NCBI RefSeq assembly: GCF_009827655.1
Contig: NZ_WTYV01000005.1
Span: 62,001-126,000, forward strand
Length of the DNA stretch: 64,000 nucleotides
Origin: Alteraurantiacibacter buctensis
GTDB lineage: Bacteria; Pseudomonadota; Alphaproteobacteria; Sphingomonadales; Sphingomonadaceae
Direction of reading: 5' to 3'
Shown here: in pieces, positions 7,753 to 15,283 of the stretch
How the letters are laid out: each line of letters opens with the position of its first letter
Numbering within the stretch: position 1 is the first letter of the stretch
The notes under the pieces: model-generated
Told to the model about the DNA's origin: nothing
Databases searched by the model: none
The model's input: only the letters and a program-made list of their open reading frames with translations
Program-made: the position numbers and the translations under genes

Positions 7753-8805
7753 TCAATCGAACAGCTTGGCCCAGCGGCGCGGGGTGCGGGCCTTCCAGTG
7801 CTCGCGGTGGTAGGCATCCGATGCCAGCAGCGGCATCACCGAACCGGCTTCGGCAAAGACCATCTGCTCGATGCCGGTGTTGACCTTGCCCCAGCTGGCC
7901 GCTTCCTGCAGCGTGGAGGACGAGCAGGCCCCGTCTCGCACGTCGGCCACGGTGATTTGCACGGCGTACTTGTGCACGGCCACGTCCTCGTGGCCCAGGA
8001 TCTCGGCGCAGACCACGGTGTCCTGGATGAAGTTCTTGGGCACGCCGCCGCCCACCATCAGCAGGCCCGAATCGCCGCTCTTGATCTTGATGTCGGTCAG
8101 CTCGCGGAAGTCCGCGATGGCGTCGATTATCATGTAGGGCTTGCCTTCCTTCATCCGGTCAACCTGGTGCTTCACAAGGCCGAAACCGGCCGAGGAGTCC
8201 ACGAAGGCCGGGCAGAAGATCGGCACGTCATGCTCGTAGGCCAGCTTGACGAGGCTGTTGTCCTTCTTGCCGTGCTCTACCAGGTACTTGCCCATCTCGC
8301 GGATGAAGGCGCGCGACGAGTAGGCCTTGGGCTCCAGCTCGTTGGCGATCTTGTTGATCGTGAAGTCGCAGTCCTGCAGCTGCTCCTCGTCGATGTAGGT
8401 GTCGTAGATGCGGTCGATGTAGAGCGAACGCAGGGTGTCATCGTCGGGGATTTCCAGCGCCTGATAGTGCTTGTGGCCAAGGCCCTCGAAGAAATCCATG
8501 TCGACGATGGTGGCCCCGGTGGCGACCACGCAGTCGACCATGTTGCTGCGGATCAGTTCCGCATACAGGTCCATGCAGCCGCCCGCGCTGGTGCTGCCGG
8601 CGATGACCAGGAAAATCGTGCAATCAGGGTCGGCCAGCATCTGGTTGTAGATGCCGGTGGCGCGCGCCAGATCGCGGCTGGTGAAGCTCATCTTGCTCAT
8701 GCCGTCGATGATCGGACGGGCATCGAAGCTGGTGATGTCGATATGTTCCACCAGGGTGGACAGCAGCTCTGCCTTGCGGTTGCTGTTGATCGGCGAGTCA
8801 CTCAT
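7753..8805 (-). CDS. Deoxyhypusine synthase-like enzyme (probable homospermidine synthase)
   Basis: A 350-residue member of the deoxyhypusine synthase family. NAD-binding segments (LVIAGSTSAGG, VVATGATIVDMDF, LLMVGGGVPKNF) are in order. The conserved lysine that carries the aminobutyl imine in eukaryotic DHS is present in EAASWGKVN (K307), followed by VMPLLASDAY. Bacteria lack eIF5A, so protein modification is unlikely. Bacterial homologues are linked to aminobutyl transfer onto small polyamines such as putrescine, giving homospermidine. The ornithine/lysine decarboxylase 2 kb downstream on the same strand fits that role. A guanidino-polyamine product is an alternative. Confidence 0.85.
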   Translation of the reverse strand: MSDSPINSNRKAELLSTLVEHIDITSFDARPIIDGMSKMSFTSRDLARATGIYNQMLADPDCTIFLVIAGSTSAGGCMDLYAELIRSNMVDCVVATGATIVDMDFFEGLGHKHYQALEIPDDDTLRSLYIDRIYDTYIDEEQLQDCDFTINKIANELEPKAYSSRAFIREMGKYLVEHGKKDNSLVKLAYEHDVPIFCPAFVDSSAGFGLVKHQVDRMKEGKPYMIIDAIADFRELTDIKIKSGDSGLLMVGGGVPKNFIQDTVVCAEILGHEDVAVHKYAVQITVADVRDGACSSSTLQEAASWGKVNTGIEQMVFAEAGSVMPLLASDAYHREHWKARTPRRWAKLFD

Positions 8806-8924
8806 GAACGGTACTCCAGGTTCAAGGCCGGGCAGTCGCCTCCGTACTGCGGAGGTTCCCGGTTGAAGGGCGCGCCCGATAGAGGCACTTGGGGGTTAGG
8901 TAAACAGGTATTTCGCGGGGGAAT

Positions 8925-9887
8925 ATGACGAGCATAGGGCAGATGCGAAACCCCGATGCGGCAGGGGTGTTCCGGGCCGCGACAAAAGTGGCGGAAATCC
9001 TGCCGATGACGCCGCTTTTGCCGGTCGAACACGCGGGGCAAATCTTCTGGCTGAAGGCCGAATGCCTGCAACCGGTGGGCGCGTTCAAGATCAGGGGTGC
9101 CTGGCACCGTCTGACCGATGTCGACGCGGCCGACTATCCCGGCGGGGTGGTGGCCGTGTCCAGCGGCAACCATGCGCAGGGTGTGGCCTGGGCGGCGAAA
9201 CGGCTGGGCCTGCCCGCTGCCATCGTGATGCCGCGCGATGCCCCGGCCATCAAGCTGGAGCGGACCCGCGAGCTGGGGGCCGAAGTGGTGCTGTATGACC
9301 GCATGACCGAGGACCGCGAGGCGATCGGCCGCGCCTTGTCCGAGGAGCGCGGCGCGGCCTACGTCCATGCCTTTGCCGATCCCTGGGTGATCGAGGGGCA
9401 AGGCAGCGCCGGCATCGAGATCGCGCAGCAGCTGGGCCGCCAGCCGGGCCGGATCGTGGTGTGTTGCGGCGGTGGCGGGCTGACCGCGGGCCTCGCCCTC
9501 GCCTGCCCCGATGCCGAGGTGGTGCCGGTGGAGCCCGAAGGGTGGGACGATGTCGCCCGATCTATAGCCTCGGGCACCATCCAGCGGGTGATCGACAATC
9601 CCCCGCCCACGGCCTGCGATGCCTTGCAGACACTGGCCACCCAGCCGGTGAACTTCAACGTGATCCGGCGGCGCTGCTCCTATGGCCTGTCGGTCACACC
9701 TGCTGAGGTGGAAGATGCCCAGCGCTTCGCCTTCAGCCGCCTGCGGTTGGTGCTGGAGCCCGGCGGCGCGGTGGCGCTGGCCGCCGTTCTGGCCGGCAAG
9801 GTGGCGGCGGACGAGGATACCGTGGTGATTGCTAGCGGCGGCAACACCGATGCGGCCAGCTTTGCCAGGGTGCTTGCGGGCAATTAG
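8925..9887 (+). CDS. Threonine/serine dehydratase family PLP enzyme
   Basis: A fold type II PLP enzyme of 320 residues. The Schiff-base lysine sits in VGAFKIRGA, the substrate loop is SSGNHAQG, the phosphate-binding loop is CGGGGLTAG and the C terminus has ASGGNTD. There is no C-terminal ACT regulatory domain, so this is the short catabolic or serine-racemase-like form rather than biosynthetic IlvA. Threonine ammonia-lyase, serine dehydratase and serine racemase are all compatible. It is divergent from the DHS-like gene, with 119 bases between them. Confidence 0.85.
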   Translation: MTSIGQMRNPDAAGVFRAATKVAEILPMTPLLPVEHAGQIFWLKAECLQPVGAFKIRGAWHRLTDVDAADYPGGVVAVSSGNHAQGVAWAAKRLGLPAAIVMPRDAPAIKLERTRELGAEVVLYDRMTEDREAIGRALSEERGAAYVHAFADPWVIEGQGSAGIEIAQQLGRQPGRIVVCCGGGGLTAGLALACPDAEVVPVEPEGWDDVARSIASGTIQRVIDNPPPTACDALQTLATQPVNFNVIRRRCSYGLSVTPAEVEDAQRFAFSRLRLVLEPGGAVALAAVLAGKVAADEDTVVIASGGNTDAASFARVLAGN

Positions 9888-9955
9888 GTTTCAATTGACA
9901 ATCTAGTTACCCGCGCGCAGCCTCTCCCCCGGGATTATCAGGGGGAGGATCACCC

Positions 9956-10378
9956 GTGCAAACAGCCATTCTTGCGCCGGCCGCCGTGCTGGTCGCCTGG
10001 TCGCTCGTCATGCTGTTCTGGATGGCAGCGCTGCGCCTGCCGGCCCTGGCCAAGCTGAAGCTGCCGCCGGAACGGGCGCGCGGCGGGCGTGGCAGCGATC
10101 TTGACGGCGTGCTGCCGCCCGAATTGCAGTGGAAGGCGCACAACTATAACCACCTGATGGAGCAGCCGACCATCTTCTATGCGCTGGTGGCGATCCTGGC
10201 GATTGCCGGAGCCAGCGAGACCGACGTGCTGCTGGCCTGGACCTATGTGGGCTTGCGGGTAGTCCACTCGATCTGGCAGGCGGTGGTGAACACCATTCCG
10301 GTGCGGCTGGCGCTGTTCTCGCTGGGCTCGCTGGTGCTGGTGGCGCTGACCATTAGCGCGCTGCAGGCGACCTTCTGA
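9956..10378 (+). CDS. MAPEG family membrane protein
   Basis: A 140-residue integral membrane protein with about four hydrophobic helices. It has the MAPEG signature region AHNYNHLMEQPTIFYAL and LRVVHSIWQAVVNT. The family includes microsomal glutathione S-transferases and related eicosanoid enzymes; bacterial members are mostly uncharacterised. Translation starts at GTG 9956 with GGGGGAGG about 7 bases upstream. It precedes ligA in the same direction by 90 bases, with possible regulatory sites between, so co-transcription is uncertain. Confidence 0.85.
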   Translation: MQTAILAPAAVLVAWSLVMLFWMAALRLPALAKLKLPPERARGGRGSDLDGVLPPELQWKAHNYNHLMEQPTIFYALVAILAIAGASETDVLLAWTYVGLRVVHSIWQAVVNTIPVRLALFSLGSLVLVALTISALQATF

Positions 10379-10397
10379 CGGCGGACAGAACAGCCGC

Positions 10398-10456
10398 TTG
10401 ATCCAGCGCAAGGACCGCTTGCGCGCTCCGCTCCAAAGAGAACCATCACGATTCTC
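10398..10456. promoter_or_regulatory. Candidate regulatory region upstream of ligA
   Basis: Three symmetric elements lie in the 90 bases before ligA. TTGATCCAGCGCAA (10398-10411) has one perfect and one degenerate Fnr half-site. GCGCAAG/CTTGCGC (10406-10412 and 10418-10424, five-base spacer) is a perfect inverted repeat. AGAGAA/TTCTCT (10436-10441 and 10451-10456) lies just before the ribosome-binding site TCTGGAGA. None is followed by a T-tract, so operators are likelier than a terminator. No regulator gene is adjacent. Confidence 0.35.
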
Positions 10457-10468
10457 TGGAGACGGATC

Positions 10469-10876
10469 ATGTTACCATCTTCCCGCCTGATGGCCCAAGG
10501 CAAGCGCGCCATTCCCGGCACGCTGGTGTTTGACGGCGATGCCGCGCAGGCCGGCTATGCGCTCAACGCCATGTGCTATTCGTTCAACTCCCTCGCCAAC
10601 CGCCAGGCCTTCGCGGCTGACGAGGAAGGCTACATGGAGCGCTTCCATCTGACGCCGGAGCAGAAGGACGCGGTGCGCCAGCGCAACGTGCTGGGCATGC
10701 TGGCGGCGGGCGGCAACGTCTATTACCTGGCCAAGCTGGCCGGGATTTTCGGCCTCAACGTGCAAGACCTGGGTGCGCTGCAAACGGGCATGAGCCTGGA
10801 AGAGTTCAAGGCCGCGCTGCTGGAGCATTCGGTCACCGAAACCCGCGTGGCGCAGGACGGGAGGCTGGCAGCATGA
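10469..10876 (+). CDS. ligA: Protocatechuate 4,5-dioxygenase small subunit-like (LigA)
   Basis: The alpha subunit of a class III (LigAB-type) extradiol ring-cleavage dioxygenase. At 135 residues it matches LigA length and carries the family features IPGTLVFDG, GYALNAMCYSFNSLANRQAF and an all-helical body (LTPEQKDAVRQRNVLGM). LigA caps the active site of the catalytic LigB subunit. The stop overlaps the ligB start by 4 bases (ATGA), showing translational coupling. A ribosome-binding site, TCTGGAGA, precedes the ATG. The substrate could be protocatechuate, gallate or a related catechol; no other lig-pathway genes are adjacent to decide. Confidence 0.9.
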   Translation: MLPSSRLMAQGKRAIPGTLVFDGDAAQAGYALNAMCYSFNSLANRQAFAADEEGYMERFHLTPEQKDAVRQRNVLGMLAAGGNVYYLAKLAGIFGLNVQDLGALQTGMSLEEFKAALLEHSVTETRVAQDGRLAA

Positions 10877-11727
10877 GCAAGATCTGCGGCGGCATCTTCA
10901 CCAGCCACGTGCCGGGAATCGGCAAGGCGATCGCACAGAACCTACAGAACGATCCCTACTGGAAGCCGTTCTTCGACGGGTTTGATCCGATCCACCGGTG
11001 GCTGGCGGCTGAGAAGCCCGATGTAGCGGTGGTGTTCTACAACGACCACGGCCTCAATTTCTTCCTCGACAAGATGCCCACTTTCGCCATCGGCGCTGCC
11101 AACGAGTATCGCCACGAGGACGAAGGCTGGGGCATCGCCTTTGCCCGCCCGTTCCAGGGCCATGCGGACCTGTCCTGGCATATCATCGAGCATGTGGTGG
11201 CCAGCGAATTTGATCCGGTCATGTGCCAGGCGATGACGGTGGACCATGCCGTGGCCGTCCCGTTCGAGCTGTGCTGGCCGGGCAAGGATGCCTTCCCCAC
11301 GAAGCTGATCCCGATCGCCATCAATACCGTACAGCATCCCCTGCCCAGCCCCAAGCGCTGCCATGACCTTGGCAAGGCGGTGGGCCGCGCCATCGAAAGC
11401 TGGGGCGGCAATGAAAAGGTGGTCATCTTCGGCACCGGCGGCCTCTCGCACCAGCTTGAGGGCGAACGCGCAGGCCACATCAACGTGGACTACGACAAGT
11501 TCTGCCTGCGCAACCTGGCACCCGATCCCGAGGCCCTGCTGCAGCACGATACGCTGGACATCGTCGAACTGGCCGGCAGCCAGGGTGTCGAGATCCTCAA
11601 CTGGATTGCCGCGCGCGGCGCGCTGACCGGATCGGTCCGCGAGTTGGCGAGCAACTACCATGTGCCCATTTCGAATACGGCGGCAGCCACAGTGCTGCTC
11701 AGCCATTCGGAACGGGTGCTGGCCTGA
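10873..11727 (+). CDS. ligB: Protocatechuate 4,5-dioxygenase large subunit-like (LigB)
   Basis: The catalytic beta subunit, a non-haem Fe(II) extradiol dioxygenase that opens the ring of protocatechuate-type catechols between carbons 4 and 5. The iron ligands expected from LigB structures are visible: H12 (TSHVPGIG), H59 (YNDHG) and a glutamate near residue 240 (SQGVEILNW). The catalytic base is H193 in GTGGLSHQLEG. At 284 residues it is slightly shorter than classical LigB. It overlaps ligA by 4 bases, and a strong hairpin terminator follows 32 bases after the stop. Confidence 0.92.
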   Translation: MSKICGGIFTSHVPGIGKAIAQNLQNDPYWKPFFDGFDPIHRWLAAEKPDVAVVFYNDHGLNFFLDKMPTFAIGAANEYRHEDEGWGIAFARPFQGHADLSWHIIEHVVASEFDPVMCQAMTVDHAVAVPFELCWPGKDAFPTKLIPIAINTVQHPLPSPKRCHDLGKAVGRAIESWGGNEKVVIFGTGGLSHQLEGERAGHINVDYDKFCLRNLAPDPEALLQHDTLDIVELAGSQGVEILNWIAARGALTGSVRELASNYHVPISNTAAATVLLSHSERVLA

Positions 11728-11759
11728 ACCTTCCCTCCCATCCGGGTTCGGGCCTTGCT

Positions 11760-11799
11760 GGGCCGGGTAGATGCCATGTCTGCCCGGCCCGTTTCTTTA
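11760..11799 (+). terminator. Rho-independent terminator after ligB
   Basis: A 12-base-pair stem (5' arm 11760-11771, 3' arm 11779-11790, one G-U pair, seven-base loop) is followed by the T-rich run GTTTCTTTA. It lies 32 bases after the ligB stop and separates ligAB from the carotenoid oxygenase gene. Confidence 0.8.
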
Positions 11800-11824
11800 T
11801 GGGCGCCATGTCCCGCCAGGTCAC

Positions 11825-11838
11825 TTGATCGCGGTCAA
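11825..11838. promoter_or_regulatory. Fnr-like box upstream of the carotenoid oxygenase gene
   Basis: TTGATCGCGGTCAA matches the Fnr consensus TTGAT-N4-ATCAA at 9 of 10 fixed positions. Its centre (11831.5) is about 41 bases upstream of a plausible transcription start near 11872, read from a weak -10 (TATTCT, 11860-11865). That is the classic activator spacing. An fnrL gene lies in this window at 23771-24469. Confidence 0.5.
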
Positions 11839-11860
11839 AGCGCCGGGGCCCGGGTCGTCT

Positions 11861-11880
11861 ATTCTAACGCTCGTTAGAAT
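11861..11880. promoter_or_regulatory. Perfect palindromic operator
   Basis: ATTCTAACGCTCGTTAGAAT is a perfect inverted repeat with two 9-base arms and a 2-base centre. It ends 19 bases before the start codon and overlaps the presumed -10 and start of transcription. This architecture is typical of a TetR-type repressor operator. No regulator gene is adjacent. Confidence 0.7.
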
Positions 11881-11899
11881 GATTCGAGGGAGAAGCTGG

Positions 11900-13360
11900 A
11901 TGGTCCATTTTCCGAAAGACCCGGTCTATCAGGACGTGCTGCGCCTGGTGCGGCTGGAAGGCGACATCGGTGACCTGATCGTGGAAGGCGAAGTGCCGGT
12001 CGAGATGGACGGCGCGTTCTACCGTGTGCATCCCGATCCCCAGTTCGCGCCGAAGATGGGTCCGGGCGACCAGTTCTTCAACGGCGACGGCATGGTGTCC
12101 ATGTTCCGCGTGAAGGACGGCAAGGTCAGCTTCAAGCAACGCTACGCCAAGACCGACAAGTGGAAGCTGGAGAACGCTGCCGGCAAGGCGCTGTTCGGAT
12201 CCTATCGCAACCCGCGCACCGATGACCCCAGCGTGATCGGGCAGCATCGCGGCACGGCCAACACCAATGTGCTGGTGTTCGGCGGTGACCTGCTGGCGAT
12301 GAAGGAAGACAGCCCCTGCCTGGTGATGGACAAGCTGACGCTGGACACCGATGGCTATACCGACTGGGATGGCGAGCTGACGCTGAAGACCTTCGGTGCC
12401 CATCCCAAGATCGATCCGGTCACCGGCCATTTCTGCAACATCAGCTATGCCGCCAAGGGCGAGCTGTCGAAGGACGGCACCTATTTCGAGATCGATAGCG
12501 AGGGCAACATCGTGGCCCGTGCCGAATTCGAGGTGCCCTACTACACCATGCTCCACGATTTCTGCATCGCGGGCGACTATGTGGTGATCCCGGTTTCCCC
12601 CTACAGCAGCGACCCGAGCGTGCTGGAGCAGGACCGGCCCCACTTCTACTATGACCGCAGCCTGCCGACTTACCTGGGCGTGATGCGCCGCAACGGCGAT
12701 GGGAGCGACATGCGCTGGTTCAAGCACGAGGCGGGCCTGTGTTCGTGCCACGTGATGAACGCCTTTGCCGAAGGGACGAAAGTTCACCTCGACACCCCGG
12801 CCAGCAAGATCGGCAGCCTGCCCTTCTTCCCCGACAAGGACGGCGCGCCGTTCGATCCCGAACTGGCGATGACCGAACTGGTCCGCATCACCGTGGACCT
12901 GACCAGCAACGAGGACGTGGTCGAAAGCGTGGTCAAGATCGGTAACCTGCCGGGCGAATTCCCGCGCATCGACGATCGCATGGCCGGCAAGCCATACACC
13001 CAGGGCTGGATGATCACCTATGACCTGGCCAAGCCCTACAATGGCCCACCCGGTCCCTTTGCGGGCGTGATCAACACTCTCACCCATTACAACCTGGTCA
13101 CCGGCAAGGAGGAAAGCTGGTGGTGCGGGCCTGACGGGTCGCTGCAGGAACCCTGCTTCGTGCCGCGAAGCAAGACCGCGCCGGAAGGCGACGGCTGGCT
13201 GGTGGCCCTGGTGGACGATCATGTCCGCAACTACACCGATCTGTGCATTTTCGACGCGTGCGACGTGGCCAAGGGCCCGATCGCCCGCGCCCAACTCCCC
13301 ATTCGTCTGCGCCAGGGGCTTCACGGCAACTGGGCCGCAGCGGATCTCCTGGCGGCCTGA
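11900..13360 (+). CDS. Carotenoid oxygenase, lignostilbene dioxygenase type
   Basis: A 486-residue Fe(II)-dependent alkene-cleaving dioxygenase. The four histidine iron ligands of the beta-propeller are H168 (GAHPKID), H219 (MLHDF), H284 (CHVMNAF) and H475 (GLHGNW). Y102 (GSYRNP) and K135 (AMKEDS) sit where lignostilbene dioxygenases bind the substrate 4-hydroxyl, which favours a phenolic stilbene over a carotenoid. ATG 11900 follows GAGGGAGAAG; an upstream in-frame ATG at 11771 lies inside the ligB terminator. Cleavage of a lignostilbene would give vanillin-type aldehydes that could lead to a LigAB substrate. Upstream sites suggest two-factor control. Confidence 0.9.
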   Translation: MVHFPKDPVYQDVLRLVRLEGDIGDLIVEGEVPVEMDGAFYRVHPDPQFAPKMGPGDQFFNGDGMVSMFRVKDGKVSFKQRYAKTDKWKLENAAGKALFGSYRNPRTDDPSVIGQHRGTANTNVLVFGGDLLAMKEDSPCLVMDKLTLDTDGYTDWDGELTLKTFGAHPKIDPVTGHFCNISYAAKGELSKDGTYFEIDSEGNIVARAEFEVPYYTMLHDFCIAGDYVVIPVSPYSSDPSVLEQDRPHFYYDRSLPTYLGVMRRNGDGSDMRWFKHEAGLCSCHVMNAFAEGTKVHLDTPASKIGSLPFFPDKDGAPFDPELAMTELVRITVDLTSNEDVVESVVKIGNLPGEFPRIDDRMAGKPYTQGWMITYDLAKPYNGPPGPFAGVINTLTHYNLVTGKEESWWCGPDGSLQEPCFVPRSKTAPEGDGWLVALVDDHVRNYTDLCIFDACDVAKGPIARAQLPIRLRQGLHGNWAAADLLAA

Positions 13361-13393
13361 TCACTCAGACGCGCCAGATTCCCATCCCATCCT

Positions 13394-13429
13394 GGGGCGG
13401 CGTGCTTCGGCCCGCTGCCCCGTTTTTTT
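13394..13429 (+). terminator. Rho-independent terminator after the carotenoid oxygenase gene
   Basis: GGGGCGGCG (13394-13402) pairs with CGCTGCCCC (13413-13421, one G-U pair). A T7 run (13423-13429) follows after one G. It ends the plus-strand transcript before the converging hemN gene. Confidence 0.85.
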
Positions 13430-13513
13430 GTGGGCAGCCAAACCTTGAAAGTGCGAGAGTAGCGGCTGCACAGCAGCCCGCAGACCAGCCAATCCGGGGT
13501 CGCGTAAACCGCC

Positions 13514-13543
13514 CTGGATTGCTTCGCTTCGCCCGCAATGACG
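13514..13543. repeat. Short interspersed repeat (GCTTCGCTTCGC type)
   Basis: The segment reads GGATTGCTTCGCTTCG and ends CGCAATGACGA, with outer arms ATTGC/GCAAT. It matches an interspersed intergenic motif I know to be common in sphingomonad and related genomes. It lies between the converging carotenoid oxygenase and hemN genes. Only one copy is seen in this window. Confidence 0.5.
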
Positions 13544-13552
13544 AATTGAAGA

Positions 13553-14869
13553 TCAGATCGCCGAACTGAACCGGCGCGGGCTCTGCTGCCGGTAAGGATC
13601 GAAGGCCGCGGCAATGCTGCGGGCATAGGGCAGCGCGTGCGGCGGGATCACCAGCATGCATTGCCCCTCGATCAGCGCCAGGCCCGGCTCCAGGTAGGGA
13701 ACCAGGCGCGGCATGGCATCGGCCAGCAGGTCGGCTGCCACGCGGGCCCGTCCGCGGCACAGAAGTTCCTCAATCACCGCGCCGCGCCGCCGGTCGTCCA
13801 CGCTGCGTTCCTTGCCGTGGCCGGTGGGAAGCTGCGACTGCGACAGGATCATGCGGTAGCGGCCGGAATTCTTCTCGTTCTGCACCAGCAGGTCCGGGAA
13901 GGAGGAGATGGACGAGGCCCCGAGCCCGATCAGCACCTGCGCCTGATCGTCGGTAAACCCCTGGAAGTTGCGCCGCAGGGTGCCATCCTTCACCGCCCGC
14001 GCCATCGGGTCGCCCGGCAGGGCAAAATGGTCGAAGCCAACGGGCTTGTAGCCCTTGCCCAGCAGGTGTTTGTGCCCGTCGCGCGCCATGGCAAAGCGCA
14101 TCTGGCCATCGGGCAGGTTGCTGCCGTCGATCCGCCGCTGGCGGGGCAGCAAGTGCGGCACGTGGGCATAGCCGAACAGGGCGATGCGGTCCGCCCCATA
14201 CTGTGCCGCCAGGTCCAGCGTCTCGTCCAGATCGGCCATGGTTTGCCCGGGCAGGCCGTACATCAAGTCGAAATTCAACGAGGTGATCCCGGCGCGGCGA
14301 AGCATCGCCACGGCAGCGTCAATCGTCTCGCGCGGCTGCACCCGGCCGATGGCCTCCTGCAGGTGCGGGGCAAAGGTCTGCACGCCCAGGCTGGCGTGAG
14401 TGGCTCCCACCGCGCCGAAGACGCCTTCCCACTCCGCCCCCAGGCTGCGCGGATCGAGCTCCACCGAAACCAGCGGATTGTTCAGCGGCAGGTGCAGCAC
14501 CAGTTGCTGGAACAGGCGCACGAAATCGACCGGCGAAATGGCGTTGGGGCTGCCGCCACCAAAAGCGATCCGCGCCACGCGCGTGCCGGCGGGCAGCAAC
14601 TGGCCAACCAAGGCAATCTCGCGGTGCAGCGAATCAAGGTAACTGGCCAGCCGCTGGCTGCGGTTGGCGGCGGACGTGTTGCAGCCGCAATACCAGCAGA
14701 TCTTCTCGCAGAAGGGGATGTGCACATAGAGCGACACATCGCCCGTGGCGGTGCTGATCGCGGCGGCTTGGCGTTCCGGCGTTATGTCCGGCCCGAATTC
14801 CGCCGCCGTGGGGAAGCTCGTGTAGCGCGGCACAGGGGTCGCGAGCAGATCTGGATGATAAGGCCACAT
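13553..14869 (-). CDS. hemN: Oxygen-independent coproporphyrinogen III oxidase
   Basis: A radical SAM enzyme that converts coproporphyrinogen III to protoporphyrinogen IX without oxygen. The cluster motif is CEKICWYCGC (CxxxCxxC plus the extra C of true HemN). It is followed by FGGGSPN (usually GGGTPT), VELDPRSL, SLGVQTF and MYGLPGQT. Homology begins at MWPYHPDLLATPVPRYTSFP, so ATG 14869 is chosen over an in-frame start at 15028. It lies 31 bases behind the last ORF of the cco operon and is probably its final gene, supplying haem when oxygen is low. Confidence 0.93.
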   Translation of the reverse strand: MWPYHPDLLATPVPRYTSFPTAAEFGPDITPERQAAAISTATGDVSLYVHIPFCEKICWYCGCNTSAANRSQRLASYLDSLHREIALVGQLLPAGTRVARIAFGGGSPNAISPVDFVRLFQQLVLHLPLNNPLVSVELDPRSLGAEWEGVFGAVGATHASLGVQTFAPHLQEAIGRVQPRETIDAAVAMLRRAGITSLNFDLMYGLPGQTMADLDETLDLAAQYGADRIALFGYAHVPHLLPRQRRIDGSNLPDGQMRFAMARDGHKHLLGKGYKPVGFDHFALPGDPMARAVKDGTLRRNFQGFTDDQAQVLIGLGASSISSFPDLLVQNEKNSGRYRMILSQSQLPTGHGKERSVDDRRRGAVIEELLCRGRARVAADLLADAMPRLVPYLEPGLALIEGQCMLVIPPHALPYARSIAAAFDPYRQQSPRRFSSAI

Positions 14870-14900
14870 GCCGTTTCTCTCGCAGGAATCGGGCAAGGCT

Positions 14901-15131
14901 TCATTGCCCTCGGTCAAGAAGCTTGCGGCGCTGGCCGGTGTGGCAGCCCTTGGCGCAGCACGGGACCGGAGCGGCGGGCAGCGGCGCACCCGAGCGATCG
15001 CGCAATTGCACCTGCATGGCACCGCCACCGCACAGCGCCAGCATCAGCGAGGGGTGGCCCTGGTCCTGCGGCAGCGGGCCGACCATGGCCGGCAGCAGGG
15101 CCATGACGCCCGCCACGGATGCGAGGTTCAT
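14901..15131 (-). CDS. Small Cys-rich exported protein of unknown function in the cco operon
   Basis: A 76-residue ORF whose ATG overlaps the ccoS stop by 4 bases (ATGA), strongly suggesting translation. The N terminus is hydrophobic (LASVAGVMALLPAMVG) and could be a signal peptide or anchor. The rest is hydrophilic with a cysteine near residue 34 (LALCGGG) and the cluster PCCAKGCH near residues 57-64, a plausible metal-binding site. I do not recognise the family. Its position between copper-related ccoI/ccoS and hemN suggests a role in cbb3 maturation, possibly copper handling; this is inference. Confidence 0.65.
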   Translation of the reverse strand: MNLASVAGVMALLPAMVGPLPQDQGHPSLMLALCGGGAMQVQLRDRSGAPLPAAPVPCCAKGCHTGQRRKLLDRGQ

Positions 15132-15283
15132 GCCTCCGGCCCTCCGTCATCGTCGATCAGGATGCGCGAGGCGGCCCCGTCCGGGTCTTCGAACTGGCCG
15201 CTGCGCATGGCCCAGAAGAAGCTGGCGAGGCCCATCAGGCCCAGCCCCAGCGCGATGGGGAGCAGGATCAGCACACCGTTCAT
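15128..15283 (-). CDS. ccoS: cbb3-type oxidase assembly protein CcoS
   Basis: A 51-residue single-pass inner-membrane protein (helix LILLPIALGLGLMGLASFFWAM) followed by the family motif RSGQFEDPDG, then a short acidic tail. CcoS (FixS) is needed for insertion of cofactors into the cbb3 oxidase. It is too short for many ORF callers. The ATG overlaps the ccoI stop, and the stop overlaps the next ORF start. Confidence 0.93.
   Translation of the reverse strand: MNGVLILLPIALGLGLMGLASFFWAMRSGQFEDPDGAASRILIDDDGGPEA

Noticed and set aside
11771-11899. Upstream start (ATG 11771) for the carotenoid oxygenase
   Set aside because: The codon lies inside the ligB terminator and the extension covers the operator; the family N terminus fits ATG 11900.
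14904-14917. Fnr-like site TTGCCCTCGGTCAA before hemN
   Set aside because: Only 7 of 10 consensus bases match, it lies inside the end of the Cys-rich ORF and only about 35 bases before the hemN start, too close for normal activation.
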